From contig JAFAEX010000117.1 in assembly GCA_023423795.1 (NCBI GenBank), forward strand, positions 1-22,438: 22,438 nt of DNA, read 5' to 3'. Position 1 is the stretch's first letter. The number at the start of each line of letters is the position of its first letter. The translations under genes and the position numbers were made by a program. This DNA comes from Chloroflexota bacterium. GTDB taxonomy: Bacteria; Chloroflexota; Chloroflexia; Thermomicrobiales; UBA6265. The notes beneath the pieces were generated by a model, which ran no database searches, was not told the DNA's origin, and saw only the letters and a list, made by a program, of their open reading frames with translations. Shown one piece after another: positions 14,555-22,188 of the stretch.

Positions 14555-15895
14555 CTACCCGCCGATCGCCTCGGCGAACGCCTGCTCCATCGCCGTCTGC
14601 GCCGCGGCGGCGGCGTCGGCCGGGGCGACGTCGTTGAGCAACACCTGCTGGATCATGTCCGGCAGGATCAGCTTCTGGTGCACCGCGCTCAGTTGGGTGA
14701 GCAGGTCCGGCGTCGGCGTGGCCGGGTACCAGACTTCGCGGGCGTTCTCGATGATGCTCGGGAACTCGGAGAAGAACGGCCGGTCCAGCCAGAACTGGGC
14801 GTTGGCGAGGTCGCGGTAGACCGGGTACCAGCGCCCTCCCACTTCCTCGTAAACCGCCTGCACCTTGTCCGGCTGCATGATCGCGGTCAGCAGCGCCTTC
14901 GCCTGGTCCACGCAGGGGCTGGAGTTGAAGACCGACCACGCCCACGTGTTGATCGAGGGGAAGTTGCCCGCCGACCCCGCCGGCACCGGCGCCTGGATGG
15001 TGTCGGCCAGCAGGTCCGGGTCGTTCTCCTCCAGGTAGGCGAAGATCGAGGCCGGGTTGAAAGCGAACGCCACCTGCCCGGACTGGTAGGCCTTGTTGTT
15101 GCCGGCGTCGTCCCACGACGGCGAATCGGGCGGGATCAGGCCGGCATCCCACCAGCGCTTGATCTGCTCCAGCGTTGCGACCGTGCCGGGGTTATCGATC
15201 GCCGGCGCGCCGGACTCATCGACGATCACCCCGCCGTTGTTAGTGATGAGCTGGATCATCTGGCCATGGGTATCCGGCGCCATGCCGAGCGTCAGCCCGA
15301 TCGGGAAGAGCGTCGGCGGGCTCACCAGCTCCATCGCCGCTTCTTCCATCGCGTCCAGCGTGGTCGGGGCGGCGCGCTCGCCGGTGACCTCCTCCATCAG
15401 GTCCAGCCGGGCGTACATCACCGACACGTCGGACTGCATCGGGATCGAGTAGACCTGCTCGCCGACCGAGACGTGCGGCAGCAGCGCCGGGAACATCCCG
15501 CCGGCCAGGTCCTTGATGCCGTCGTAGACGTCGGTGAGGTCTTCGAGCCGGTCCTGCGAGGCGTAGAAGATGGCGAGGTCGTTGACCATCATCGCGATGT
15601 CGGGCACGGTGCCGGCCTCGACCGCGGTGGCGAGTTTGGTCGTGTAGTCGGAGCCGGGCATCGCCACGTACTCGACCGCGACCCCGTTCTCCTCGCCCCA
15701 CTGCCGCATCTGCTCGCCGAGCAGCGCGTCGCCCTCGGTGGTGAAGGAGACCACGCCCCAGACGGTCAGTTTGTCGCAGGAATCCTGCGCGCCCACGCGA
15801 CGGGGCGCGCCGAGCGCGGCGGTGGCCGACAGGGCGCCGGCGGCCTGCAGGACGGAGCGCCGGGATACGCAGCGGCGCGAACGATCGTTGGACAC
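14555..15895 (-). CDS. Extracellular solute-binding protein of a sugar ABC importer
   Basis: A 446-aa family-1 (sugar-type) substrate-binding protein. Residues 1-36 are a Tat signal with SRRSVLQAAG at 11-20, cut near VGA-QD. Mature features typical of the family are KLTVWGVVSFTTEGD (42-56), a VPDIAMMVND hinge block, the ligand-facing YSIPMQSDVSVMYARLDLMEE stretch, and the late NFPSINTWAWSVFNSSPC and RWYPVYRDL blocks. Cys40 is next to the cleavage site but lacks a lipobox. The substrate is not readable; a sugar acid is inferred from neighbours. AGGAGG 5 nt before the GTG at 15895 decides the start. It is the third gene of the permease operon, 94 nt after the MalG-type permease, unlike the usual order with the binding protein first. 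Confidence 0.92.
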   Translation of the reverse strand: MSNDRSRRCVSRRSVLQAAGALSATAALGAPRRVGAQDSCDKLTVWGVVSFTTEGDALLGEQMRQWGEENGVAVEYVAMPGSDYTTKLATAVEAGTVPDIAMMVNDLAIFYASQDRLEDLTDVYDGIKDLAGGMFPALLPHVSVGEQVYSIPMQSDVSVMYARLDLMEEVTGERAAPTTLDAMEEAAMELVSPPTLFPIGLTLGMAPDTHGQMIQLITNNGGVIVDESGAPAIDNPGTVATLEQIKRWWDAGLIPPDSPSWDDAGNNKAYQSGQVAFAFNPASIFAYLEENDPDLLADTIQAPVPAGSAGNFPSINTWAWSVFNSSPCVDQAKALLTAIMQPDKVQAVYEEVGGRWYPVYRDLANAQFWLDRPFFSEFPSIIENAREVWYPATPTPDLLTQLSAVHQKLILPDMIQQVLLNDVAPADAAAAAQTAMEQAFAEAIGG

Positions 15896-15989
15896 GGGTG
15901 CCTCCTTCGGCGGATCGAGCGGCCCGGGCGCCGTCGCCGGGGCCATCGCAGCCCAATCGTCCCTCGTCACCCCTCCTTTCCCGGTTTCG

Positions 15990-16874
15990 TCACCCCTTGA
16001 TCGCGCCGCCGGCGAGGCCGGAAATGACCCAACGCTGGGCGGCGATGTAGATGACCACGGGCGGCAGCAGGGCGATCAGCGACCCCGCCATCAGCGGACC
16101 CCAGGCGAAGACGTCGCCGACGACGAACTCGGCCAGCCCGACCGGGATCGTCTTTTGGGAATCCCGCGAGATCAGCAGCAAGGCGAACAGGAACTCGTTC
16201 CACGACAGCGTGAAGGTGTAGAGCGCGATCACCGCCAGCGCCGGCAGCGCCAGCGGGATGAACACCGTCCGCAGCGCCTGCAACCGCGTCGCGCCGTCCA
16301 CCAGCGCGGCGTCCTCGAGGTCGGATGGGATCGTATTGAAGTACGAGATCGCCAGCCACGTCGCGAACGGCACCGAGAAGATCAGGTAGATGATGACCAG
16401 CCCGGCGGCGCGGTTGCTGAGGTTGAACTGGAAGGAGACCTGGAACAGCGGGATGAACAGCAGCGACGGCGGGATCAGGTACGTCACGATCGAGGCCCGC
16501 GCCACGAACGTGCGCCCGCGGAACGAGAGCCGCGTCAGCGCGTAGGCGGCCAGCAGCGCGGTCGCCATCGCCAGCGCCGTCGTGCCTAGCGCGACGAACA
16601 GGCTGTTGCGGAACCAGGTCAGGAACGACGTTCCGGTCAGGACCTCGACGAAGTGGTCGCCGATGATCTGTTCCGGGATGATCGTCACCCGCCGGTAGAT
16701 CTCCCGGTTCGGCTTCAGCGACGTGGAGAGGATCCAGAGGAACGGGAAGATCGACCAGGCGCAGAAGAAGGCCAGCCCGACGATGCGGGCCACCGTCCAC
16801 GGATTGCCGCGCGGGCGGCGGGGCGCCGGCCGCGTTTCGATCGGGGCGCTCGCCCCGGCGATCGCCGCGCTCAT
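15990..16874 (-). CDS. Sugar ABC transporter permease, MalG type
   Basis: A 294-aa inner-membrane permease of the carbohydrate-uptake type 1 family. Six membrane segments are seen at about 29-50, 88-112, 127-146, 157-178, 211-229 and 262-280. The EAA loop that contacts the ATPase is at 187-211 (EDAALVDGATRLQALRTVFIP, with LALP). The N-terminal 26 residues are an Ala/Pro/Arg-rich cytoplasmic tail. Its ATG (16874-16872) overlaps the stop of the upstream permease gene as ATGA, so the two are translationally coupled. It pairs with the MalF-type protein to form the channel. No ATPase gene is present in the window; in many related bacteria one shared MsmK/MalK-type ATPase serves several such importers. 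Confidence 0.94.
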   Translation of the reverse strand: MSAAIAGASAPIETRPAPRRPRGNPWTVARIVGLAFFCAWSIFPFLWILSTSLKPNREIYRRVTIIPEQIIGDHFVEVLTGTSFLTWFRNSLFVALGTTALAMATALLAAYALTRLSFRGRTFVARASIVTYLIPPSLLFIPLFQVSFQFNLSNRAAGLVIIYLIFSVPFATWLAISYFNTIPSDLEDAALVDGATRLQALRTVFIPLALPALAVIALYTFTLSWNEFLFALLLISRDSQKTIPVGLAEFVVGDVFAWGPLMAGSLIALLPPVVIYIAAQRWVISGLAGGAIKG

Positions 16875-17830
16875 GCCCGCCCCTCCGCCGAGAGCATCCG
16901 CCGGGTCAGGATCACGATGGCGACGAGGAAGGCCGGGAAGAAGAGCACCGACACGGCGGCCGCCAGCCCGAGTTGCCGGGCGCCGGCGATGCCGATCTCG
17001 TACGCCAGCATCGGGAAGGTCATCGTCGCGTCCACCGGGCCGCCGCGGGTCAGCACGTAGACGAAGTTGATGGAGTTGGCGGTCCAGATCGTGGAAAGCA
17101 ACGTGGTGACGATGATCGCGGGCCGCAGCCCCGGCATCGTCACGTCGAGGAAACGGCGGAACGTGGTCGCCCCGTCCAGCGACGCCGCCTCGTACTGGTC
17201 GGGCGGGATGGCCTGCATCCCGGCCAGGAAGTTCATCGTGTAGAACGGCGTTCCCTGCCAGACGGCGACCAGCACGACGGCCCACAGCGCGATCGCCGGG
17301 TCGGCGAGGAACTGGACGAGCGTCTGCTGGTCGAAGGCGGCGATGCGGACGTGGTTGACCAGCCCGGCCGCGCTGCCGTCCAGGATCCAGCGCCAGGTGA
17401 GGGCGACGATCACCGTCGGGGCCGCCCACGGCAGGAACAGGAGCGTTCGCACCAGCGTCCGCCCGCGGAACGGCTCGTTGAGCATCAGCGCCATCGCCAT
17501 GCCGAGCACGAACTTGGCGACCACGGAAACGGCGGTGTAGAGCAGCGTCACCCGGACCGAGTTCCAGAACTGCGCCGCGTACTGCTCGCCGACGAGCAGT
17601 TGCCGGTAGTTTTCCAGCCCGATCCAGGTCGCCGGCGCGCCGACCATCTTGCGTTGCAGGCTCAGCGCCAGCCCGGTCACCAGCGGATAGGTTACCAGCA
17701 GCACCAGCACGAGGATCAGCGGCAGCAGGAACAGCCAGGCGATGCGCCAATCGCGCCCCAGCACGGCCTGGAGCGCCCGCGGCGGGGGTCGGGTCGTGAC
17801 CGTCCGCGTCGTCGCGGAGGTGGTCGCCAT
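16871..17830 (-). CDS. Sugar ABC transporter permease, MalF type
   Basis: A 319-aa inner-membrane permease. Membrane segments lie at about 30-52, 93-116, 127-150, 180-198, 238-259 and 287-309. The EAA loop is EAASLDGATTFRRFLDVTMP (214-233). WIGLENYRQLL (69-79) and TFPMLAYEIG (271-280) are typical of this family. It is the first gene of the operon and overlaps the next by 4 nt. CAGGAGA, about 5 nt before the ATG at 17830, fixes the start. Control probably comes from the divergent region shared with the mannonate dehydratase gene, where a candidate minus-strand promoter and a palindrome overlap. Confidence 0.94.
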   Translation of the reverse strand: MATTSATTRTVTTRPPPRALQAVLGRDWRIAWLFLLPLILVLVLLVTYPLVTGLALSLQRKMVGAPATWIGLENYRQLLVGEQYAAQFWNSVRVTLLYTAVSVVAKFVLGMAMALMLNEPFRGRTLVRTLLFLPWAAPTVIVALTWRWILDGSAAGLVNHVRIAAFDQQTLVQFLADPAIALWAVVLVAVWQGTPFYTMNFLAGMQAIPPDQYEAASLDGATTFRRFLDVTMPGLRPAIIVTTLLSTIWTANSINFVYVLTRGGPVDATMTFPMLAYEIGIAGARQLGLAAAVSVLFFPAFLVAIVILTRRMLSAEGRA

Positions 17831-17918
17831 GCGCGTCTCCTGTCCCAGCCGCACTGCCGGACGGTGTGCCATCGCACGCGAAGGATGTTCGAGGACCGGC
17901 TCTTTACCTGTCCGTCCG

Positions 17919-17934
17919 GCAAGCATAAGCTTGC
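17919..17934. promoter_or_regulatory. Palindrome between importer operon and mannonate dehydratase
   Basis: GCAAGC and GCTTGC are perfect 6-bp half-sites around ATAA. The site overlaps the proposed -10 box of the importer promoter (17922-17927), so a bound dimer would block it. The regulator is not encoded in the window in any obvious way. Confidence 0.4.
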
Positions 17935-17950
17935 CCGCGCAACGGTACAA
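17922..17950 (-). promoter_or_regulatory. Candidate promoter of the importer operon
   Basis: On the minus strand TTGTAC (17950-17945) and TATGCT (17927-17922) are separated by exactly 17 nt. Matches to consensus are three of six and four of six, so the call rests mainly on spacing and position. It would give a leader of about 85 nt. Confidence 0.35.
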
Positions 17951-17996
17951 CAGGCTCGGGAAAGCCGGCAGCATGGCCGGAGGGGGAGCAAACGCG

Positions 17997-19016
17997 GTGT
18001 TTTTCCAGCTCGCGGAGGTCTTCGCGCCGTTCCCGGACGTGACGTGGTCGCTGGCAAAGCAGGCCGGCGTCACCCACGCCGTGGCGTCGCTGCCGCCGGA
18101 ATCGATCGACGGCAAGCCGTGGGATTTCATGCCGCTGCTGCGGATGAAGCAGCGTTTCGCCGACAACGGGCTGGAGCTGGCGGTCATCGAAACCGGGTTC
18201 CCGTGGCTGCACCTCGGCAAGCTCGGCCTGCCCGGGCGCGACGAGGAGATCGAGCGCTGCCAGACCCTCATCCGCAACCTCGGCGCGGTCGGCGTGCCGG
18301 TGGTTTGCTGGAACTTCATGGCCGTCTTCAACTGGACGCGCACCTCGACCACCGTGCCCGCCCGCGGCGGCGCGATGGTCACCGGCTACGACCACCGGCT
18401 GATGGCGAACGCCCCGCACACCGAGGCCGGCGTCGTGACGGAGGAGCAGCTCTGGGACAGCCTGCGCTACGTGATGGAAGCCATCGTCCCCGTCGCCGAA
18501 GAAGCCGGCGTGAAGCTGGCGCTGCACCCGGACGACCCGCCGATCTCGCCGATCCGGGGCGTCGGCCGCATCCTCACCTCACCGGACGCGATGCGCCGCG
18601 CGATCGAACTGGTCCCCAGCCCGAACAACGGCATCACCCTCTGCCAGGGCACGTTCGCCACGATGGGCGCCGACGTGCCGGCCGAGATCAGGCGCTTCGG
18701 CGGCGACGGGTTGGCCCATTTCATCCACTTCCGCGACGTGAAGGGCACGCCCGACAACTTCGTGGAAACGTTCCACGACGCCGGCCAGACCGACATGCTC
18801 GAAGCCTTGCGGGCGTGGCGCGACGTCGGCTTCACCGGCCCACTGCGCCCGGACCACGTCCCGACGATGGCCGGCGAAGACAACCTCGCGCCCGGCTACC
18901 AGACGCTGGGCCGGCTGTTCGCGCTCGGCTACATCACCGGCCTTGCCGAGGCGGTGGAGAAGGAGCCGGTTGGGGCGGCGATGGCGGGCGCGGCGGCAGG
19001 CGCGGCAGGCGCGTGA
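17997..19016 (+). CDS. uxuA: Mannonate dehydratase-family protein (UxuA-like)
   Basis: A 339-aa TIM-barrel enzyme matching UxuA, which dehydrates D-mannonate to 2-keto-3-deoxy-gluconate in hexuronate catabolism. Visible family motifs: CWNFMAVFNWTRT (104-116), VPVAEEAGVKLALHPDDPP (164-182) with His177, ITLCQGTF (213-220) with Cys216, HFIHFRDVKGT (241-251) with His244, and RPDHVPT (284-290) with Asp286/His287. Together these supply the metal-binding His/Cys/Asp set. It is shorter than E. coli UxuA (394 aa) because the insertion between the NWTRT and VPVAEE blocks is small, so a related sugar acid could be the substrate. The tail (325-339) is Ala/Gly-rich. The GTG at 17997 has GGGGGAG 8 nt upstream; an ATG at 17973 has no such site. 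It is divergent from the importer. Confidence 0.87.
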   Translation: MFFQLAEVFAPFPDVTWSLAKQAGVTHAVASLPPESIDGKPWDFMPLLRMKQRFADNGLELAVIETGFPWLHLGKLGLPGRDEEIERCQTLIRNLGAVGVPVVCWNFMAVFNWTRTSTTVPARGGAMVTGYDHRLMANAPHTEAGVVTEEQLWDSLRYVMEAIVPVAEEAGVKLALHPDDPPISPIRGVGRILTSPDAMRRAIELVPSPNNGITLCQGTFATMGADVPAEIRRFGGDGLAHFIHFRDVKGTPDNFVETFHDAGQTDMLEALRAWRDVGFTGPLRPDHVPTMAGEDNLAPGYQTLGRLFALGYITGLAEAVEKEPVGAAMAGAAAGAAGA

Positions 19017-19361
19017 ACGGATCGGATGGCGTATCGGGCACGAGCCGGCACGTTCATCCGCGTCCGACGAGCCCGGGGCCAAAGCCGCCGGGCTGAGGGG
19101 ACAAAGGACCCTGAAGGGCCCTCCCGGAGACTGCGCCGATGGTCCGTGGTCGCGGTTGTGGGCGCGTGTCCACGAATCCGGGCGCGACATAGACGGGCGC
19201 CCGTTACCGCAGGCTCTCGAGCGCGTTCCAGCACCGCCTCCGTCGTCATCCCGAGCTTGTCGAAGGATCTCGTCGTCCGCGTCAACCCGAGGAAAACGAG
19301 ATCCCTCGACAAGCTCGGGATGACGAGTTCGGTGACCTCAGCGAGGCTCCGATACAGGCTC
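19017..19361. other. Convergent intergenic region (345 nt)
   Basis: No gene is supported. It holds a hairpin at 19070-19094 (AGCCCGG against CCGGGCT with an inner GGC/GCC and loop CAAA, no T tract), which may end the mannonate dehydratase transcript, and the GTCATCCCGAG-type element at 19245-19324. The stretch 19095-19244 shows nothing I can name. Confidence 0.55.
19245..19324. repeat. GTCATCCCGAG-type inverted repeat, near-perfect copy
   Basis: The 29-bp arms 19245-19273 and 19296-19324 pair with a single mismatch. The 22-nt centre is the same length as that of the 8741 element and identical to it at 18 of 22 positions, so the whole element, not only the arms, is related. Confidence 0.93.
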
Positions 19362-19769
19362 TCATACCGTAGCAGGTGTTTCGCGACCTTCCTCGTAGTT
19401 GGCCAGTTCGACGAGATTACCGTCCGGATCACGGATGTAAAGCGAACGGGTTGCGCCGAGCGCGCCGTCGCGGCGGTCGGGGCCCGCAACGATGGGAATC
19501 CCCAGCGCGTGCAGCCGGGCGACGATCTTTGCAATTGGGGTGCGGGTAACGAAGCACAGGTCGGCCGAACCCGACGTCGGCACGCGCGCCTTCGGTTCGT
19601 ACTCCCGCCCGGCCGGGTACAGGTTGATCTTCTGCCGGCCGAACATGAGCGCCGTGCGCCCTTCGCCGAAGGTCATGATCTCGAAACCGAGCGCGTCTGC
19701 ATAGAAGCGCGCCGTTTTCTCGACGTCGGCGACGGTCAGGACGACGTGGTCGATCGCATCGACGAGCAA
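19362..19769 (-). CDS. VOC-superfamily protein, GLOD5-like
   Basis: A 135-aa glyoxalase/bleomycin-resistance/dioxygenase-fold protein. It reads AIDHVVLTVADVEKTARFYA (5-24), LGFEIMTFGEGRTALMFG (27-44), QKINLYPAGREYEPKA (46-61), LCFVT (71-75), IPIVAGP (91-97) and SLYIRDPDGNLVELANY (109-125). His8 and Glu121 are the usual first and last metal ligands. The wording is very close to the GLOD5 subgroup, whose reaction is not established. The start is uncertain: a TTG at 19769 with GGGAGAAGG 8 nt upstream gives the normal family start, while a TTG at 19808 would add 13 residues without a ribosome site. It lies 75 nt downstream of the DUF1537 kinase in the same direction and could be cotranscribed with it. 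Confidence 0.87.
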   Translation of the reverse strand: MLVDAIDHVVLTVADVEKTARFYADALGFEIMTFGEGRTALMFGRQKINLYPAGREYEPKARVPTSGSADLCFVTRTPIAKIVARLHALGIPIVAGPDRRDGALGATRSLYIRDPDGNLVELANYEEGRETPATV

Positions 19770-19844
19770 AGCCCGGCCCTTCTCCCAGACGCTTCCGGGA
19801 ACGTTCAAGGGCGCAGCGCCCGGCGAGCGAGTCGCCCGTTCGCC

Positions 19845-21242
19845 CTACCCCCGCAGCAACCGCGCCACCTCGGCCAGCGCCTCCGGGCCGCCGACATTGC
19901 CGGGGAAGACAACGTAGGGGATGCCCGGCCGGGCCGATTCCGGGCCGAGCCGCCATACCGGCACGCCCGACGCGACCTGCCCCAGCACCAGCGCCCGCCG
20001 CGACCGCAGCGCCTTCGTCCCCACGTCCGACGAGGTGATGCCGCCCTTGCCGACCACCCACGCCAGCGGACCGGGCACGCCGGCGACGACATCCACCAGC
20101 GCCGCCGACACCGCCCGCGACAGCCGCAGCGAATCCTCGGCATCCCGCCCGAGCACCAGGTCGCGCGAGGTGAACACGACCGGAACCATTCCCGCCGCCA
20201 GCGCCCGGTTGGCCGCGGCGAGGGCGCGGCCAACCTCGGCATCGCGCATCGCCGGATCGACCACCTTCGGCACGGACAATTCGACCGGAACGGCGAACGG
20301 CTCGGCGAGGAGCCGCGCCAGTTGCTCGCTCGACTTCTTCACGTGGGAGCCGACCGCGACGAGTCCGGGCGCGGGAACCGGCGCGTCCACCCCGAGCAAC
20401 TCGACACGACTCAGCAGCGAACGCGCGGCAAGCCCGGCCCGCGCCCTCGCGAACCCCGCGCCGGTCCGATACAGCAAGCGCGTGCCGGCCTCCTCGGCCA
20501 GCAGCGCGCCGAGCGCCAGCACGTCGAGGTCCCGGTCGGTCACGGCGTCGGCCACGCAGACCCGCCCACTCCGCAGCCGGCGCAGGATCGCGGCGACGGC
20601 CTCCGGCCCGCCCCGCCGCACGTCCTCGATGCCGACCAGCGCGACGTCGGCCGCGGGGATGCGCCCGCCCGTCTTCTCCTCCACCCACGCCCGCAGGTCG
20701 GAGGCCCGGTAGCCGAACGCGGCATCGCGCGCGAACTCGGTCTCCCCGGCGGGAACGAGGCGGTCGCCGTCCCGAACGAAGTGGACGCCGCCGATGGTGA
20801 CCCGCCCGCCGGCGACGAAGGCCGGCACGAGCAGCACGCCGTCCACCCCGCCGAGCGCCCCGGCCAGCGCGTCGGTCTCGGCCGGAAAATGCCCGCGCAA
20901 CGTCGAGTCGCTGCGGCTGAGCAAGGCGACGCCGCGCCCGGTCTCGCGCGCGGCGGCCAGCGCGTTCCCGGCGACCTCCCGGTTGAGGGCAGCGGCCTCG
21001 TCCTCCGGCAGCGAGCGGCTGTTCGTCAGCACGAAAACGACCGCCGGGGCCTGCCGCAGTTCGGCCGCGAGGTCGCCCACCTCCCAGCGGGCGAGCACCG
21101 GCGTGTCGTGGACCGTCTGCACCCCGGTCGGGTCGTCATCCAGCGCCAGAAGCGTCCTGCCCGACGCGGCAACCCGCGCCCTGATCTCCGGCAGCACGTC
21201 CTCCGCCCACTCCGGCGGCAGGTTTCCCAGCGGATCGGTCAT
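19845..21242 (-). CDS. Four-carbon acid sugar kinase family protein (DUF1537)
   Basis: A 465-aa protein of the DUF1537 kinase family, which phosphorylates sugar acids such as threonate, erythronate or 3-oxo-tetronate with ATP. The N-terminal substrate domain shows LLALDDDPTGVQTVHDTPVL (31-50), TNSRSLPEDEA (73-83) and SRSDSTLRGHFPAE (109-122). The C-terminal nucleotide-binding domain shows LVAVGSHVKKSSEQ, WVVGKGGITSSDVGTKAL and PYVVFPGNVGG near the end. The DDDPTGVQTVH form differs from the DDFTGA form of OtnK, so the exact substrate is open. GGAGG 5 nt before the ATG at 21242 sets the start; a heptamer repeat element lies immediately upstream. The neighbouring SDR and mannonate dehydratase suggest acid-sugar catabolism. 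Confidence 0.87.
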   Translation of the reverse strand: MTDPLGNLPPEWAEDVLPEIRARVAASGRTLLALDDDPTGVQTVHDTPVLARWEVGDLAAELRQAPAVVFVLTNSRSLPEDEAAALNREVAGNALAAARETGRGVALLSRSDSTLRGHFPAETDALAGALGGVDGVLLVPAFVAGGRVTIGGVHFVRDGDRLVPAGETEFARDAAFGYRASDLRAWVEEKTGGRIPAADVALVGIEDVRRGGPEAVAAILRRLRSGRVCVADAVTDRDLDVLALGALLAEEAGTRLLYRTGAGFARARAGLAARSLLSRVELLGVDAPVPAPGLVAVGSHVKKSSEQLARLLAEPFAVPVELSVPKVVDPAMRDAEVGRALAAANRALAAGMVPVVFTSRDLVLGRDAEDSLRLSRAVSAALVDVVAGVPGPLAWVVGKGGITSSDVGTKALRSRRALVLGQVASGVPVWRLGPESARPGIPYVVFPGNVGGPEALAEVARLLRG

Positions 21243-21257
21243 CCACCCCTCCCCGAC

Positions 21258-21398
21258 GTGCCGAGTGCCGAGTGCCGAGTGCCGAGTGCCGAGTGCCGAG
21301 TGCCGAGTGATGGTAGGTCCGCTCGGCGGCTCGCACCGTTCGTGCTTGCCGACCCACCTGCTTGCCGACTCCGTGACTCGGCACTCGGCACGCGGCAC
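21258..21398. repeat. Second inverted heptamer (GAGTGCC) element
   Basis: Six tandem GAGTGCC copies (21263-21304, with a partial copy on each side) face degenerate complementary copies at 21375-21398 across about 66 nt. It fills nearly all the space between the kinase start (21242) and the SDR stop (21406), 16 nt from the kinase start codon, close to its ribosome site. The centre shows no clear likeness to that of the 7584 element. Confidence 0.88.
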
Positions 21399-21405
21399 GT
21401 CCGTG

Positions 21406-22188
21406 CTACTGCGCCAGGTACGCTCCATCGACGGGCAGGATCGCACCGGAGACGAACGAGGCGTCGTCGGAGGCGAGAAAGAGGATGGCCTTCGCCACCT
21501 CGGACGGCTCGCCGATGCGCCCCATCGGGTGCGCCTGCTCCATCACCCGCAGGTATTCGGGGCCGCCCGGCTCGTCCACCAGCGAGCGGACCCGCTCGGT
21601 TCGGATGGTGCCGGGCGCGACGGCGTTGACCCGGATGCCGCGGTCGGCCCACTCGATCGCGAGGTGCTGGGTGATGCCGGACGCCACGAACTTGGCCGGC
21701 CCGTAGGCCGCCTGCCGCTTCTGCCCGGCCAGCCCGGAGATCGAGGACAGGCAGACGATGCTGCCGCCGCCCGTTTCCAGCATCGCCCGGATCGCGTGCT
21801 TGCACGACAGGAACATGCCGCGGCCATCGACCGCCATCACCCGGTCCCAGTCCTCGACGGTCGTCTCCAGCACGTCCGAGAGCGGGATGATCCCGGCGTT
21901 GGCGACCAGCACGTCGAGCCGGCCGAAGCGATCGAGCGCCGCTTGCACGGCGCGGACCACGTCCGTTTCCTCGGAGACGTCGCCGGTCACGGCCACGACC
22001 TCGGCGCCCGCCGCGGCGGCGTCGGCTTCCGCGCGCGCCACGCCCTCGGCCGAGATGTCGAACAGCACCAGGTTCGCGCCCTCGGCGGCGAACAGGTCGG
22101 CGGTGGCGCGGCCGATGCCGGACCCCGCGCCCGTAATCAGGCAAACCTTGCCGGCGAGGCGGTTGCAACCGGCGGCGGATGCGGTCAT
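21406..22188 (-). CDS. Short-chain dehydrogenase/reductase
   Basis: A 260-aa classical SDR. The Rossmann motif TGAGSGIG is at 19-26; Asp44 at the end of the second strand (LVLFDIS) favours NAD(H) over NADP(H); NAG is at 97-99; the catalytic set is Ser149, Tyr162 and Lys166 (YGPAK); RVNAVAPGTIRT (186-197) and FVSGAILPVDGAY (245-257) are the usual C-terminal motifs. Substrate cannot be read, but the neighbouring DUF1537 kinase and UxuA-like protein suggest oxidation of a sugar acid or reduction of a keto-acid sugar. The ATG at 22188 has AGGAGG at a rather long 11-nt distance; no other start fits. It lies upstream of the kinase in the same direction, separated by 163 nt of repeat. Confidence 0.92.
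   Translation of the reverse strand: MTASAAGCNRLAGKVCLITGAGSGIGRATADLFAAEGANLVLFDISAEGVARAEADAAAAGAEVVAVTGDVSEETDVVRAVQAALDRFGRLDVLVANAGIIPLSDVLETTVEDWDRVMAVDGRGMFLSCKHAIRAMLETGGGSIVCLSSISGLAGQKRQAAYGPAKFVASGITQHLAIEWADRGIRVNAVAPGTIRTERVRSLVDEPGGPEYLRVMEQAHPMGRIGEPSEVAKAILFLASDDASFVSGAILPVDGAYLAQ

Noticed and set aside
19086..19140. T-box or other riboswitch-like pattern (AAAGGACCCTGAAGGGCCC) after the mannonate dehydratase
   Set aside because: It lies downstream of convergent genes rather than in a leader and lacks the conserved T-box sequence.
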